Positions 47,559-59,433 of a DNA stretch of 64,000 nt are shown piece after piece. The notes under the pieces were generated by a model. That model was not told the origin of the DNA. It ran no database searches and saw nothing but the letters and a program-made list of their open reading frames with translations. Both the position numbers and the translations under genes were made by a program. Each line of letters opens with the position of its first letter. Within the stretch, counting starts at the first letter, position 1. This DNA is from Gyrodactylus bullatarudis (taxonomy: Eukaryota; Platyhelminthes; Monogenea; Gyrodactylidea; Gyrodactylidae), in NCBI GenBank assembly GCA_012064415.1, contig SSNU01000119.1, positions 658,529 to 722,528 of the forward strand. Direction: 5' to 3'.

Positions 47559-48738
47559 TCACAATTTCTTTGGAAGTGCAAGATGATGCTTGAATATGAT
47601 GGAATCGTGTTCGCTGATATACACGGCTGAAAGACTGAACTCAAGTTCATTGTATGTGAAACTTATATCGTAGGTGAAGTTATCATCGTAACCATACACG
47701 TTGATTTGGTGGTGTACGAACCAATTCATTATTCGTTCATGATCTAAATAATTCATTGAGTTGATGCCGACTTCATTGAGAACTATCCTGGCAGTTTGAT
47801 TCATTTCCGAAATGAAAAGAGCCAGTTTCTCAAGAAGATCATCCTTGCAAGTAATAATCTTTGCTAAAGAGTAGCCTTCTTCATCAATGTTTTGTATCAT
47901 CTTTCTAGACCCAAAAATAAATGCAAATTTTGAGAGAAATAAATAAGCTTTAAAATTATATATCTTACCGATTAGAGACGAGATCTTCTTCTTTTACTTC
48001 ATTTACTTCGGTAAACATTCCCAGATCTTCTCCAACAGCAACAGTGTTAAAAGATTCAATCTCTTTCTCTTCTGATGAATTGTGCAAAGTGATCTCATTT
48101 GCTGGAGGTTCATCAGGAATAAGATCTTCTTCCACAGTCAGATTAAAGCTACACAGTTTTGAGGAATAATTTCCTCGTAAAGAATCACACATGAAATCTC
48201 TAGCTTCAATGTGATTCTTAAAATCTGCAACTTGAATAGGAGTAAGTTTAAATTTGTTTTCAATATTAATGTTTGCTCCAAATTCCAAAAGTACTTGAAT
48301 GACATGAATATGGCCTCTTTCTGCGGCCCAGTGCAATGCAGTCATTTGAAGCATATCCTTCATTTCAATGTCAGCTCCATTTTTAAGTAGCAATTCAACA
48401 ATGTCAGCATGACCTTCTTGCGACGCTAGATGCAAAGATGTTCTGTCTACCTTTGTCTTGGCGTCTATTGAGCATCCAGCATAAATTAGAGTTTCACATG
48501 TATGAATGTGACCATTCATTGACGCGAAATGAAGCGGAGACATTCCTATCTTAAAATAAGAAAATTAACGCACCCAGTCTGTTGTAAAAGGAGCCTTAGC
48601 TTTAACAAGCTCAACGACTGTATGCGTGTGACCATTTTTTGAGGCTTCTAAGAGTCGTTTTCCTAATTCAACAAGAGAATATGTTTGGGATAAAACACAG
48701 TGATCAGATTCTGTGTAATATCCAAAACATTGAGCCAT
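47559..48738 (-). CDS. GABPB1: GA-binding protein subunit beta (ankyrin-repeat transcription cofactor)
   Basis: Partner of the ETS factor GABP-alpha. Its ankyrin repeats bind the ETS subunit, and the pair activates housekeeping and mitochondrial genes. Exons 48574-48738, 47969-48549 and 47559-47904 sum to 363 aa. The N-terminal part closely follows GABP-beta: LVELGKRLLEASKNG, APFTTDW, GMSPLHFASMNGH, DAKTKVDRTSLHLAS, EGHADIVELLLKNGAD, KDMLQMTALHWAAERGH. That gives about four ankyrin repeats in residues 15-165. The middle is acidic. The C-terminal 115 residues differ from the vertebrate leucine-zipper end. The first intron is only 24 nt (48550-48573), and reading through it would stop within three codons. 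The gene ends 87 bp from the convergent telobox gene. Confidence 0.9.
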
Positions 48739-49020
48739 AAAATTTGATAATTATTTTTTTATAAGGAACACTGAATCAAGATGGTCTCTTAAGAAACTCT
48801 TGAATAAACTCAGTTAAAAATTTAAGCTTGAAATTGCATTGCAATTTGCAATAATTGCAAAATTTTCAAATTTTTGCATTGCTGAAACAAATTCTAGAAT
48901 TAATTTATTTTGTTTAACCGGGAAAGGTTTTGATCCGATGCAATTGAGGGCAATTTCAATGCAAATTCAATAATGACTGATTTTGAAGAGTAATTTTCTT
49001 TGTTTACTTGTAGAATCAAG
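48739..49020. promoter_or_regulatory. Short divergent promoter region
   Basis: 282 bp separate the start codon of the GABP-beta gene (minus) from that of the 761-aa unknown gene (plus). Both promoters must lie here. It is AT-rich, and I do not see a clear TATA or GABP (GGAA pair) site. Confidence 0.4.
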
Positions 49021-51630
49021 ATGTGTCTATCAAAAATGGCTTCAGAGCCAGGTCCGATAAATGAGTTATTACCTGCATTATTGACTAATGTCTATCCAGA
49101 TTCAGTTTCTCAACAAAGATATGACATTAGAGTGTAAATCATTCATTCAACTTACTCGTTTAGAAAGCCATTAGAAAAGATGAAAACACCAAACAAATCC
49201 TCAAAGTTATCTCTACTTGATTTAAGAGTAAGAATTTTCATTAATTTTCCTAGCAAAATCTCATTTTTAATGAGCTTAAGGAACTTAGGAAAGAAGTGGA
49301 ACTTCTAAAACAAAATGTTGTCAACTTTAATTCAGTTCTATCGATACTCTTATCATTTAATAAGGTTAATGATGCCACAATTCTCCCACAAAATAGTAAG
49401 TTTCATGTATTTTTTCTGATTTTTCACTCTTAAAACTACTTTTATAGATAACATATCGAAACCTTTATTTCCGAATACCCTGAGTTTACCTCCAATGACG
49501 TTGCATAACCATGCTTCCGCCATGTCAATTCAAAATCATGCAACTTCCTTATCTCTTAATAATTCTATTTCTGCAATCCCTGTTCTAAATTCCGGTATGC
49601 CTCCTGTTTCTCTGCCGAATCCAATGGCGACATTACCCTTAAACTGTTCAACTTCAGCCATACCTCTTCATGCCACCCATAATGATCTAATCTTGACAAG
49701 CTCTACAAAATGCAACAGCAAAAAATCCGAAGAGAATAAGAATGCAGCCATTTCTAACCAGAACGGCCTCACTGCCACCAAAGGATCGACTACAATTCAA
49801 TTTGAAAAACCTGTTGAGCTAATCACATGGCTAAAGAAGTACGTTCCTGAGAACAAATACCCAGTCTTTAATGAATGCCTCACCCTGGCAAATCAATACT
49901 ACAACCTAAAAGATAATGAAGCTATTCCTGCTCATCTTACCTGGCTTTCGGATTGGAAGCTTGTACCAAAAACAGATCTAAACTTTTTCTTTAAGCTTAT
50001 CAATGTGAGTTTACCGATTATAATATGCATTTTTAGAATATTTAATTTAATCATTCCTTTTTGTTCCTATCCTACAAAGGATCATTATGCTTCTAGTCTA
50101 ACCAAGAGCAATTCTCAAATTTCCGTTCAAAGAATCTCTCAACCTGCTGAAGTGTCCGCCAAGTCTCAGTTGGAAAATAGATCAATTATTGTTGAAGAGG
50201 AAAAACAGACAAGTCCTGAAAAATCTCCCTCACATTCGGTTAAAGAAGAGGTTCAGATAACCAATAAGAAATCAAAGTTTTTCAACATGTGGTCCGACTT
50301 TAGGAAACGCATTCATAGACCAAAGAATATGCTCTCCGGTTCCAAGATTATTCCAAGTATATCTTCAACTTTTATTTCCAAAAACAAAAACCTCTTAAAT
50401 GCCAAGAAAAGGGCTAGATCCGAATGCTCCATTGACTTGTCTGTTACAGATACACTCGATTCAAAGAAATTGCGAGCTAAACCAGAAGATAAAGTAAATT
50501 CTGTTCAAAATATCATAACTAATTGAATCTATTACTCAAAATAATAATTTTTCTAGATAATCAAGGAGGCTTCTGGTGATGAGGAAAATGAATTTATCTT
50601 CAGTAAGCCCCTATCAGATGACGATAAAACTGGTAAATATATCGGTGAGATTTTACCTTCGATTACTGAGGGACTCTACTCCATTATTGATTTGGCCATG
50701 TGGAGAAAATGTCTAAGTATTTGCCTGAAGGATGACAAGACCTGCTTTGATTTACTGAAAAATAACAGTCTCTATAATGGGTATCTCACTCTATACTTTC
50801 CATCGTGCTTTGAAGAATTTGCTCGAGAGGATAAGCCTAAAAAAGTTTGCTTCAACACTCAAAAGTCTATAGTTTGGGATCGCCTCTCAAGTCATCAACG
50901 ATTCTTTTTCTTGGACCTCTTATTCATCATCATTAAGATATCCGACAATTTTTCAGAAAATTTCCAATCCTATTTCGAATTGATCTTACCTCCGCACGAA
51001 AAGGTTATCGACAAAATAAAAATTTTCATGGTCACTTTTGGATGTGAGTCATTAGAAGATTTGGGATCAAAAATAGGTTCAGAGTTGACCAAATCCTACT
51101 CAGAGCCTTCAGTATCATTAGTTCTTTCGCTTCTTTTGGATTGTCTCAAAATTGACTTTGAAATCCCAGAGAATGTTGAACCAAAAAATTATGTTGGCCA
51201 ACATTTTGACGAATTCCTAGCCAAGGAAAATACGAATTCATTAATCCCCTATGTGGAATTTGTACTCATGGTCTTGAACGAAGATAGTGAATCCGGGTTT
51301 CTGAATCACCCCAAAAATATTCTAAATGATCCTGTTAAGGTAGGTCTTTATTATTATTCGAGTCTTACTTAATATTTCATCTATGAATTATTTATTTAAA
51401 CTTTCAGCTTAAATCACTATTTGATCAAATCAAATTTGAACTAAATCGGGCAGAGAAAAATTTCTACGCATCATTAGACAATTCAATAGCGTCTATGGAG
51501 GACAATGATGCCAAACTTGAATTATCAAATGAAAATATTAAACAAGTAGAAGATTATCCTGCAAAGGAGATGAATGGTTTGAATAGAATTAACAAGAGAA
51601 AAATTTTACAGCCTCAAAAATTGAACTAGT
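49021..51630 (+). CDS. Unrecognised 761-aa protein
   Basis: Seven exons: 49021-49133, 49164-49227, 49254-49395, 49448-50004, 50080-50493, 50557-51339 and 51418-51630. They sum to a whole frame. The first two introns are 30 and 26 nt. The start may be 49021 or the in-frame ATG at 49036. In order: a short hydrophobic start, a Leu-rich helical or coiled-coil stretch (NELKELRKEVELLKQNV), a Ser/Asn/His-rich linker, and a globular block around QFEKPVELITWLKKYVP that extends to WLSDWKLVP. Then come a basic, Ser-rich segment and a large alpha-helical C-terminal region of about 250 residues (GEILPSITEGLYSIIDLAMW onward). No signal peptide or TM. A nuclear scaffold-like protein is possible. I do not recognise the family. 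Confidence 0.75.
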
Positions 51631-51896
51631 TATAATTTGTTTAATTTGAATCTTTTAAAGAATAAAATATATCATTTTTAGTCTTGAATCTATTGAAGGA
51701 TACATCCAAGTGACTAAATAACCATAAAGCAATAATGATGAGAAAATTAGAACAGTGCTCGATTATTTTAGAAAGAAAGGTTTGAGAAAAATCGTCTCAT
51801 TTTATGTCTAGATATTAACTAGAAGTTAATCAAATAATATATACTGAAATAATGTGAATTTATAATTATAAATCTTTGGTTTAAGAATTATATGTC

Positions 51897-52975
51897 CTTC
51901 TCTCGTTCCTGGTCACAGCTCAGTCTCTAATATTCAAGAAAATTTCATGTGCTGTTGTATATGTCGACATTGAAAAAGCTTTTGATAGACTCCCATTCTC
52001 AGTCATTCACGCATTTTTATCAAAATGTAATGTTAACCCCTACATAATCAGACTTGCCATGGCCTTCCTCTCGAATAGGAAACAAAGGGTCATTTTCAAT
52101 GGTAAACTATCTTCCTCTGCCTCAATAAGCTCTGGTGTACCACAAGGCTCTATCATTGGTCCTTTCATATTCAACTTAATCTTCTCCAGTGTTAAACCCT
52201 CATGCTCGTCGGTAAAATACTTCATGTTGATGATATTAAAATCCTCATCAACATTGAAAATGGTTTGACTAGTATAATCAACGAAATCCAACACTTAGAA
52301 AGTACATTGAGCAACATTGGCCTCAAAATTAATCACAACAAGACTAAAATTATGTCTCTTAATAGTACAATATCTCCTAATGGCTCCTTCCCTTACGAGT
52401 TGGTCTCATCCATTATTGACATTGGCCTCAAGTATAACAACAGCCTCAATACCCACATTCATTCTCAGGAAATCCTCAAGAAAGTCAGATGCAAAAGTTA
52501 TTTCACCAGGAGATTTGGATTAACCCTACCTCAAGGATATCCCTGTATAAATCTCTAATCCTGCCTTATCTTGATTATGGATCTGGAATCCTTTGTAATC
52601 TTCCTGTTGGGACAGCCAAAAAAAGAGAATACAATTCTTCTATTTACGTTCATGTTATGGCCCTCTTTCTTACAAAGCATTACTTGATCGTTCAAATTTA
52701 CATCCTCTATGGCTCAGACGGATTTCAGCTGCAGCAGTTCTGTATTCCAAACATGCCTTAAAACCAAATGGCCATTACAACTTAAGTTCACGCCGGGGAT
52801 ACTCAATTCTTCTCAATACTCTGCTCCCAATCCGTATCAAATTCAAGATTGACTTTTCTACTTTTAAGAACAAGAAGATTTCATATATTTGTAATTATTT
52901 ATTGTCCTATGTACCGGATAACCACAACTATTTTTATATTTTTTCAAATAAAAATCTAGTATATATATAAATGAT
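51897..52975 (+). mobile_element. Dead non-LTR retrotransposon (LINE) fragment, reverse transcriptase region
   Basis: Reverse-transcriptase motifs are readable in order but in different frames: AVVYVDIEKAFDRLPF near 51957, SSGVPQGSIIGPFIFNL near 52135, HVDDIKIL near 52215 (the F/YADD site) and GLKINHNKTKIM near 52320. A C-terminal segment, HPLWLRRISAAAVLYSKHA then SSRRGYSILLN, lies near 52700-52800. At least one frameshift lies near 52200 and others before 52600. No endonuclease domain is present, so the copy is truncated at its 5' end, as is usual for LINEs. The 3' end runs into a TA-rich tail near 52965. The motif style is jockey/CR1-like. It cannot make a working enzyme. Confidence 0.85.
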
Positions 52976-53089
52976 TCATGCTTCCTCCAGAAGAAAATTA
53001 AAACAAATATAACATTCAATAAAGTCAGATAAAGTTGTTTTAATGACTATTTCAGTGTAGTCTTATTTGAATTACTTCACGCAGTAAAA

Positions 53090-54289
53090 ATGGTAAGCTC
53101 TATTCACTTATTCTAGTCTGTTTGTCGTCCGCTAGTTCACGTATACAATATTAATGGCAAGCCATGCAAAAACACTATCAAGATGCCTGATATATTTTCT
53201 GCTCCTATGAGACCAGATCTATTGAACTTTGTCCATGACAATATCCGTAAAAATAATAGACAAGCCTATGCTGTCAGTGACAAAGCTGGTCACCAAACAT
53301 CAGCTGAATCCTGGGGTACCGGTAGAGCTGTAGCTCGTATCCCCAGAGTCCGTGGTAGTGGTACCAGCAGATCTGGTCAAGGTGCTTTCGGTAATATGTG
53401 CCGTGGTGGTCACATGTTCAACCCAACCAAAGTCTGGAGAAAATGGCATAGAAAAGTTAACATCAATCAAAAACGCTATGCTATGTGCTCTGCAATCGCT
53501 GCTACTGGTGTTACCGCCCTCGTTATGGCTAGAGGACATGCTATCGAAAAAGTGCCAGAATTGCCCTTGGTTGTTCATCACGATGTTGAAAAACTGAAAA
53601 AGACAAAAGAGGCTGTTGAATTCCTTAGAAAACTCAAGGCTTGGGCTGATATTCAAAAAGTTTACAAGTCCCAAAGATTCCGCGCTGGTTCTGGTAAGAT
53701 GAGAAATAGACGTCGTATTCAAAAGAAGGGTCCAATAATTATCTACAAGAATGATCTTGGTCTGACAAGAGCCTTCCGCAATATTCCCGGAATTACCCTT
53801 ATTAATGTGTCTCGACTAAATGTTTTACGCTTGGCACCAGGTGGTCACATGGGTCGTTTCGCTATCTGGACCGATAGTGCATTTGAATTCTTAAACAAGC
53901 TCTATGGCTCTTACAAGCACTCAAGTACTATCAAAAAAGGCTTTAACCTTCCTGTCCCAATAGTGAAAAACACTGACATTGATAGAATTCTCAAGTCTGC
54001 TGTTGTTAAGAAAATATCTTTGAGTCATCCAGTCGTACCTCAGTTTAAGTCCAAGGTCCGCCAGAATCCTCTCAAGAACATGAAGGCTCTTAGCAGATTG
54101 AATCCAAATGCCAAGACTGAAAAGAAATTGGCCAGAATCGCAAATGAAACTAATAGAAAGAAGAATGAAGCCAGAAAGAATAGACCAAACAAGGAAAAGC
54201 CCAGACCTTTCCATGTCCCTTCTAAAGACAAGAAAGCCAAGAAACCTGAAGTCAAAAAAACCGATGCTAAGAAAACTGCAAAGAAATAA
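53090..54289 (+). CDS. RPL4: 60S ribosomal protein L4 (uL4)
   Basis: Large-subunit ribosomal protein lining the exit tunnel. The conserved N-terminus RPLVHVYN can only be reached if the ATG at 53090-53092 is joined across a 24 nt intron (53093-53116) to the exon from 53117. The later ATG at 53183 would cut the first 23 residues. The protein is about 391 aa and follows the family closely: [88 protein letters not shown] Lys-rich eukaryotic extension ends in KKTAKK. The extreme 5' position of the intron, right after the start codon, is common in ribosomal protein genes. Confidence 0.97.
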
Positions 54290-54608
54290 ATCTTTTTTCT
54301 AAGGATAATTTTTTATTTATAAACAAGTAGTCTTCATTAGTTTTGATTATACGAATTATTATGAATTATTAAATGATTTAGAAACATAAAACTTAGTGAT
54401 AAAATCTATAATATAAATGACAGCTGTATAGTGTCAATTTGCTGATGAAATTCCCCGTTTAAATTGAAAAAATTAGTCAAAATTTAAATAACACGACACA
54501 ACAAACAACATCTTTATAATTAAATTAAAAATAATTTGTTAAAATATAATCAAATTACAATTTTGGAATACAATTTCAAAAGATTAAAACCAAGAATCTT
54601 TATTAAAG
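54290..54608. other. Intergenic, RPL4 3' UTR and RTEL1 upstream
   Basis: 319 bp, about 80 percent A+T by eye. It holds the RPL4 3' end and the RTEL1 promoter. No other feature can be supported. Confidence 0.5.
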
Positions 54609-57600
54609 ATGATGAATTTCTTTGGAATAGATGTTTATTTTCCCTTTTCTCCCTATCAAGTACAGCAAAACTATATTGAATCATTGATTAAATGTCTCAA
54701 CGATGTAAGAAAACTTATAGCTATTTTTAATTTCAGAAAACAAACTCTATATTAGAATCACCCACAGGTACTGGAAAGACATTATGTCTACTTTGCGGTT
54801 CTCTTGCTTGGCTTGATGACCAGAAAAATTATCTTCTGAATTTTCAGGCAAACCATGCTGGTGAAAATACTAACCTACACTTTAAGAATAAAGTAGTTAT
54901 CCCAAAAATAATTTATGCATCGCGAACTCATAGCCAACTTTCTCAAGCTGTTCAGGCACTAAAGGATACAATCTATAAAAAGTGATTAGTATGACTTATT
55001 TTCATTTTAGCCGAAAGTTCAGTATCTTGGCTTCAAGGGAGCAACTTTGTATTCATCCCGATTTACAGAACCTTGATTCTAACGCTGTAATTCAAGCTGC
55101 GTGTAAGAACAAAGTTGCCCAGAGAAATTGTCACTTTCACCGCAATTTCGATAGTTTGTCTTGATTTCTAACTATTTAAGAGAATAGAGATAAATTTTCC
55201 GATGAATTTTTAACCAGTACCATGGTCGACATTGAAGATTTGGTGAAATTTGGAGAAAAAAATACATGTTGCCCCTATTACTTGGCTAGGGAAATTCAAG
55301 CTGATGCCGAAATTGTCTTTATGCCTTATAATTATCTTCTTGATCCAGTGATAAGGAAAAATAACAAAATCCAGCTAGAAGGATCAATTATCATATTTGA
55401 TGAAGCGCACAATATTGAAAATATTTGCGAAGAAGTCTCGTCTATAACTTTTACTGCTTCTCTCCTTGCCAGTGGTATAAATGAACTAAAATTTCTCAGT
55501 GAAAAGTTATACAAGGAAGGTGAATCCCTGCAGGACCTTTTCAAAGTTTCTATTGATTCCAATGATGAAGAGGAGACTCCGGCCGCCAAGATGAACAACC
55601 CGGAAATGTTCCAATTGGAACGCTTCAAAAAGAAATCCCAGCGAAAAGAAGAAGAACCCCTTAGCCTTAGCGTCTCAGAGTTGGTCGCTCTAAAGGGTAA
55701 ACTTATTGACTTGGAAGAGAAATTGGGCGCTCTCGAAATTAATGACAAATTCGGATTCTCTCGCAAGGGAAAGTATGTTCTACAATATAATTTTCATTTC
55801 ATCTCAGTTTCCTTTACGAGTTTCTCGCCCAGAGTGACATAACTCCGGTCACTGCTGTGAAAATTGAATCAACTCTGGAGAATCTCTCCGAGTTCATCAC
55901 CTCTTCAGATGGTGAGTTGGGCTATTTTTAATTTTTGCCTCTCTTTCTAGATTTATCTAGTCGAAAATGGAGAGGCATCGAATCCCTCAAACGATTCATA
56001 CAGGTTGTTTTTCACATCTCTGAGCCTGAGAGCAAAGATGAAATAGACAACTTTAATGAGAAAGAGGTCTACGACATTACCGACAAGTACTTTAGAGTTC
56101 ACTTTAAGGACGAATTTATAGCCAAAGAAACAAAAAACGCTTGGTCCTCAAACCAGAGTAAGCCAACTACAGATAGGACTATCCTCTTCTGCTGCTTATA
56201 CCCTGGAAAGTGAGCATGTTTTTTCTTCCAGCCACAATCAAATTTGAAAAAGTTATTGGCCTCTCAACTTGGTTCTCATGTGCTTATTTTATTTTATAGA
56301 GCCATGAAAAATTTGTATGCTCAAAATGTTCGATCAATCATCCTGACAAGTGGCACCCTCTATCCGATTGATTCATTGAAACTAGAACTTGGCCTGTGAG
56401 TTTTTTCTTTCTCCATCATCTGTTTACTTGAAAGTAATTTTGATACATAATAATTATTATTTTAAAGGGATTTCCCAATAACCCTCCAGAATGGTCATGT
56501 TATTAACCATGACCAAGTAAAGCTGATGGTTCTCACCAAAGGTCCCGATGGAAAGGCTCTCAATTCCTCTTATCAGACCCGTGGATCTACCGATTATCTC
56601 AACAGTATGGGCCTTACGATACGTAAGTCAACACAGAAAAAGACAAATTTTTTTCCCCAACACTTCCAGCTGTTGCTTCCAATAGATTATTTATGTCCCG
56701 TGACCGTCGTTTTCTGAAATCAAGTTAAAAAAATAATTTTTTCACAAATTGACAGGATTTTTTCAGGGGTGTAATAAGAATATATTTAATTTGATGTGAA
56801 AATCTCATAGCTTGTCAAATTATAATTCAAAATTTATCATCTCCCATAGTAAAATTCATTGAAAAAAGGTGGCGCAAATTTGAAAAAAATTATGCATATC
56901 TAAATACAGATTTTAAAACATAAGGTTCAATAGGAAATTTTTCATTTTTTCTATCAAATGAAAGCATAAACTCGAAAAGTAAAAAATTTATGTCTTATTC
57001 TTATAATAGATAATATGTAGATAATATTCAATTATCCCATCATAATAAATTTGCATTCTGCTCCACCTGTAGTAAATGTAATCAAGGAGGTACCTCGTGG
57101 AGTTCTTGTCTTCTTCCCATCTTATGATCTTATGAACAAGTGCATTGAAAACTGGAAGGTTTGTTTATTAGCTTGATAAACTTTCATCTATTCGGTCTGA
57201 TGTTTCTGTCTCTCTTCAGCAATCTGGCATCTACGACAAGATTATACAGTTTAAGAAAATCTTTGCTGAACCAAAAGATAAGGCCCAATTCACCAAGGTA
57301 AGTCAACAATGCTCGAGAGACCATGTCCAAACTTGACCCACTGATTACCTTACCTTCTTCTTCCCCTTCTAGTTAATATTTGAATACAAGAAATGTTGCC
57401 TGGATCCTAGTGATACTCGTGGAGGATTACTTATCGCTGTTATGCGTGGTCGTGCTAGTGAAGGTCTTGACATGTCAGATCACACTAGTAGAGCTGTCCT
57501 AGTCCTTGGCCTACCCTATCCACCGCTTTATGATCCAAAGATTAAAATGAAAATGTCATATCTCGATGAGATGACAGCTAATCCAAAGAATAATTTCAAA

Positions 57601-59358
57601 CTCGCCGGTGGACAATGGTACAAAATGCAAGCATGGAAAGCTATAAACCAGGCTATTGGCAGGTAACTCAGTCCATTCATCTGATATAAAATTTTCTCCT
57701 CTCAGAGTAATCCGACATCGTAATGACTTTGGCTCGGTTATCCTTTGTGATGAACGTTTTGCCAGTAACGAATCGAGACATCACCTTCCCTCCTGGATAA
57801 AAACATCCTTTGAGGTTTTCTCCTCTTTCGACAAGGCCCCACAAAGACTACAAGAATTCTTCTTCAACGCTGAAAGGAAGGTTGGTCATATTTTTTCTTT
57901 TAAACTTTTTTCCCCATTAGTATCCACCACCTCCCCTTGGATTGTTACCTTTGTTTGAGGAGAACCAAAAGCCAAAGACTTCTGCTTCGATTAGACTCCC
58001 ACTAAAGATTTCCGATAAATCTGATACAGATTTTAACAGAGACCAAGAAAGTGAATCTAATAAGGAAATTCTCTCAATTTACTCAAAAGACCAGGGTCTC
58101 ATGAATATTGCAACCCAGAAATCTATGGATCAGAATAATCTCTTTCAAATGCTCAACGAAACAGCCACAGGTAAATCTAAAACGACCATCAATAAGCCAT
58201 CTGTCTCCGGTAGTCAAAAGAATATAATGGAAATGTTTTCTTCTTCCTCTTCTCGACCTTTGTCCTCTGAAGGCAACAGTGAGAAGCCAGCCAAACGCCT
58301 CAGGTTACAAGAAGAAAAGGTCAATCCCCTGTCAGATAATCAACCCTTGAATGATTATTTTACTAGAGTCAAAGAGACTTTGAAAGAAGCCAAACAGGAA
58401 CACTCAAAGGAGGCCCTCAGAAAGTTTAGTGTAAGTCCACCAATATGTAGTATTTGATTTTTCTTGAAAGCAGTAATATTATATATTGCATATACCCCAA
58501 ATCTATTATCTACTTATTTCTTCTACCAGTACAATTCTTAAATGTGTTTGTGTATTTATTAGAAAATCAATAGTATCGTCCTAATTTTTTATCTCTGAAC
58601 TGAATTCTGCATAATTATCGATTGAGATTTGTATATTTAAAAAAATTTACAATCATTCAGTTCATTGAAAAAATTTTGAAATTTCATTACATATTTTTTT
58701 GCAATAAATTCTCTAACACATTCGTCATCCATATGATAAATCAATATTTTTAAAAGAATTCTCTCAAAGAGTTTTGGGGAAATTATAAATTCTTCAAGGA
58801 TGACGAGGAAAAGGTTTCCTACCTAACCGTTCAATTATTCAGCGGACTCTCAGAAGTTTTCTTTGAAATCGAACAACCTGGTCTTTTAGCCGGTAAGAAC
58901 TCAGATCTAGACAAATAAAAGAGACCTTAATAAATTTACTTTTACTCCTAGAGCTCGTCCGTTTTCTACCCACACGAACTGTTCAAGAGAACTTTGACAA
59001 GATGCTTCATGATCTAACCGGCCTATCTGGTTTTGATTTTGATACGGCTGTTGGAAATGAACCCTCTGAAAGTGTCAGTCTAAAAGAGGAAAAGGAAAAC
59101 CTTCGGAGTTGCGTCAAGTGCTTCATAGGTGTCTCAAGGGTACCTCTCGTTGCTCCTTGTAAGCATGTTGCATGCTTCGAGTGTTGGAAGGGAATCTTTC
59201 AAACTGTAAGTTTCATGATATTTCCTATCCTTTAACAAACTCAACCATTTCTACTATAAATTTTTCAGAATAGCAAGGTATGCCCTAAATGCTTTGAACC
59301 GTTAAAGAAACGAGATTTGAAACGCCTCGTTGACTCTTCATCTTGCAAATCAGTCTGA
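54609..59358 (+). CDS. RTEL1: Regulator of telomere elongation helicase 1 (iron-sulfur DEAH helicase)
   Basis: Nuclear 5'-3' helicase that unwinds D-loops, T-loops and G-quadruplexes. Sixteen exons: 54609-54704, 54737-54981, 55011-55153, 55181-55772, 55808-55911, 55951-56209, 56300-56395, 56468-56622, 57073-57158, 57220-57297, 57373-57662, 57706-57880, 57921-58430, 58757-58892, 58952-59205 and 59269-59358. They sum to 1102 aa (human about 1219). Walker A is ESPTGTGKT near residue 37. Four cysteines for the Fe-S cluster are in QLCIHP, AACKNK, RNCHF and NTCCPYY. The DEAH box is FDEAHN, motif V is GRASEGLDMSD, and motif VI is QAIGRVIRH. GLPYPPLYDP and the overall order separate it from DDX11 and FANCJ. 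A harmonin-N-like helical region (exon 14) and a C3HC4 RING (CVKC, CKHVACFEC, CPKC) complete it. Introns run from 27 to 90 nt, except two of 450 and 326 nt. Confidence 0.95.
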
Positions 59359-59392
59359 GAAGAATTTTAAAAATTTCTTATCAATAAAATTT

Positions 59393-59405
59393 ATTCTTCA
59401 TTCTT
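59393..59405. terminator. Back-to-back poly(A) signals of convergent genes
   Basis: AATAAA at 59393-59398 serves RTEL1 on the plus strand. TTTATT at 59400-59405 is AATAAA on the minus strand for the gene ending at 59434. One base separates them, and only 75 bp separate the two stop codons. Confidence 0.65.
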
Positions 59406-59433
59406 CATAAAACTGTCTCTCTACAGTCATTTG

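Noticed and set aside
51897..52975. An active LINE or host reverse-transcriptase gene
   Set aside because: Motifs fall in different frames, the 5' half with the endonuclease is missing, and frameshifts interrupt the catalytic region.
53183..54289. RPL4 starting at the ATG at 53183
   Set aside because: This would remove the conserved RPLVHVYN start. The 24 nt intron model restores it in frame.
54609..58430. Assignment of the helicase as DDX11 or FANCJ
   Set aside because: The blocks ESPTGTGKTLCLLC, QLCIHP, PYNYLLD, GLPYPP and the C-terminal harmonin-like plus RING parts match RTEL1, not its paralogues.
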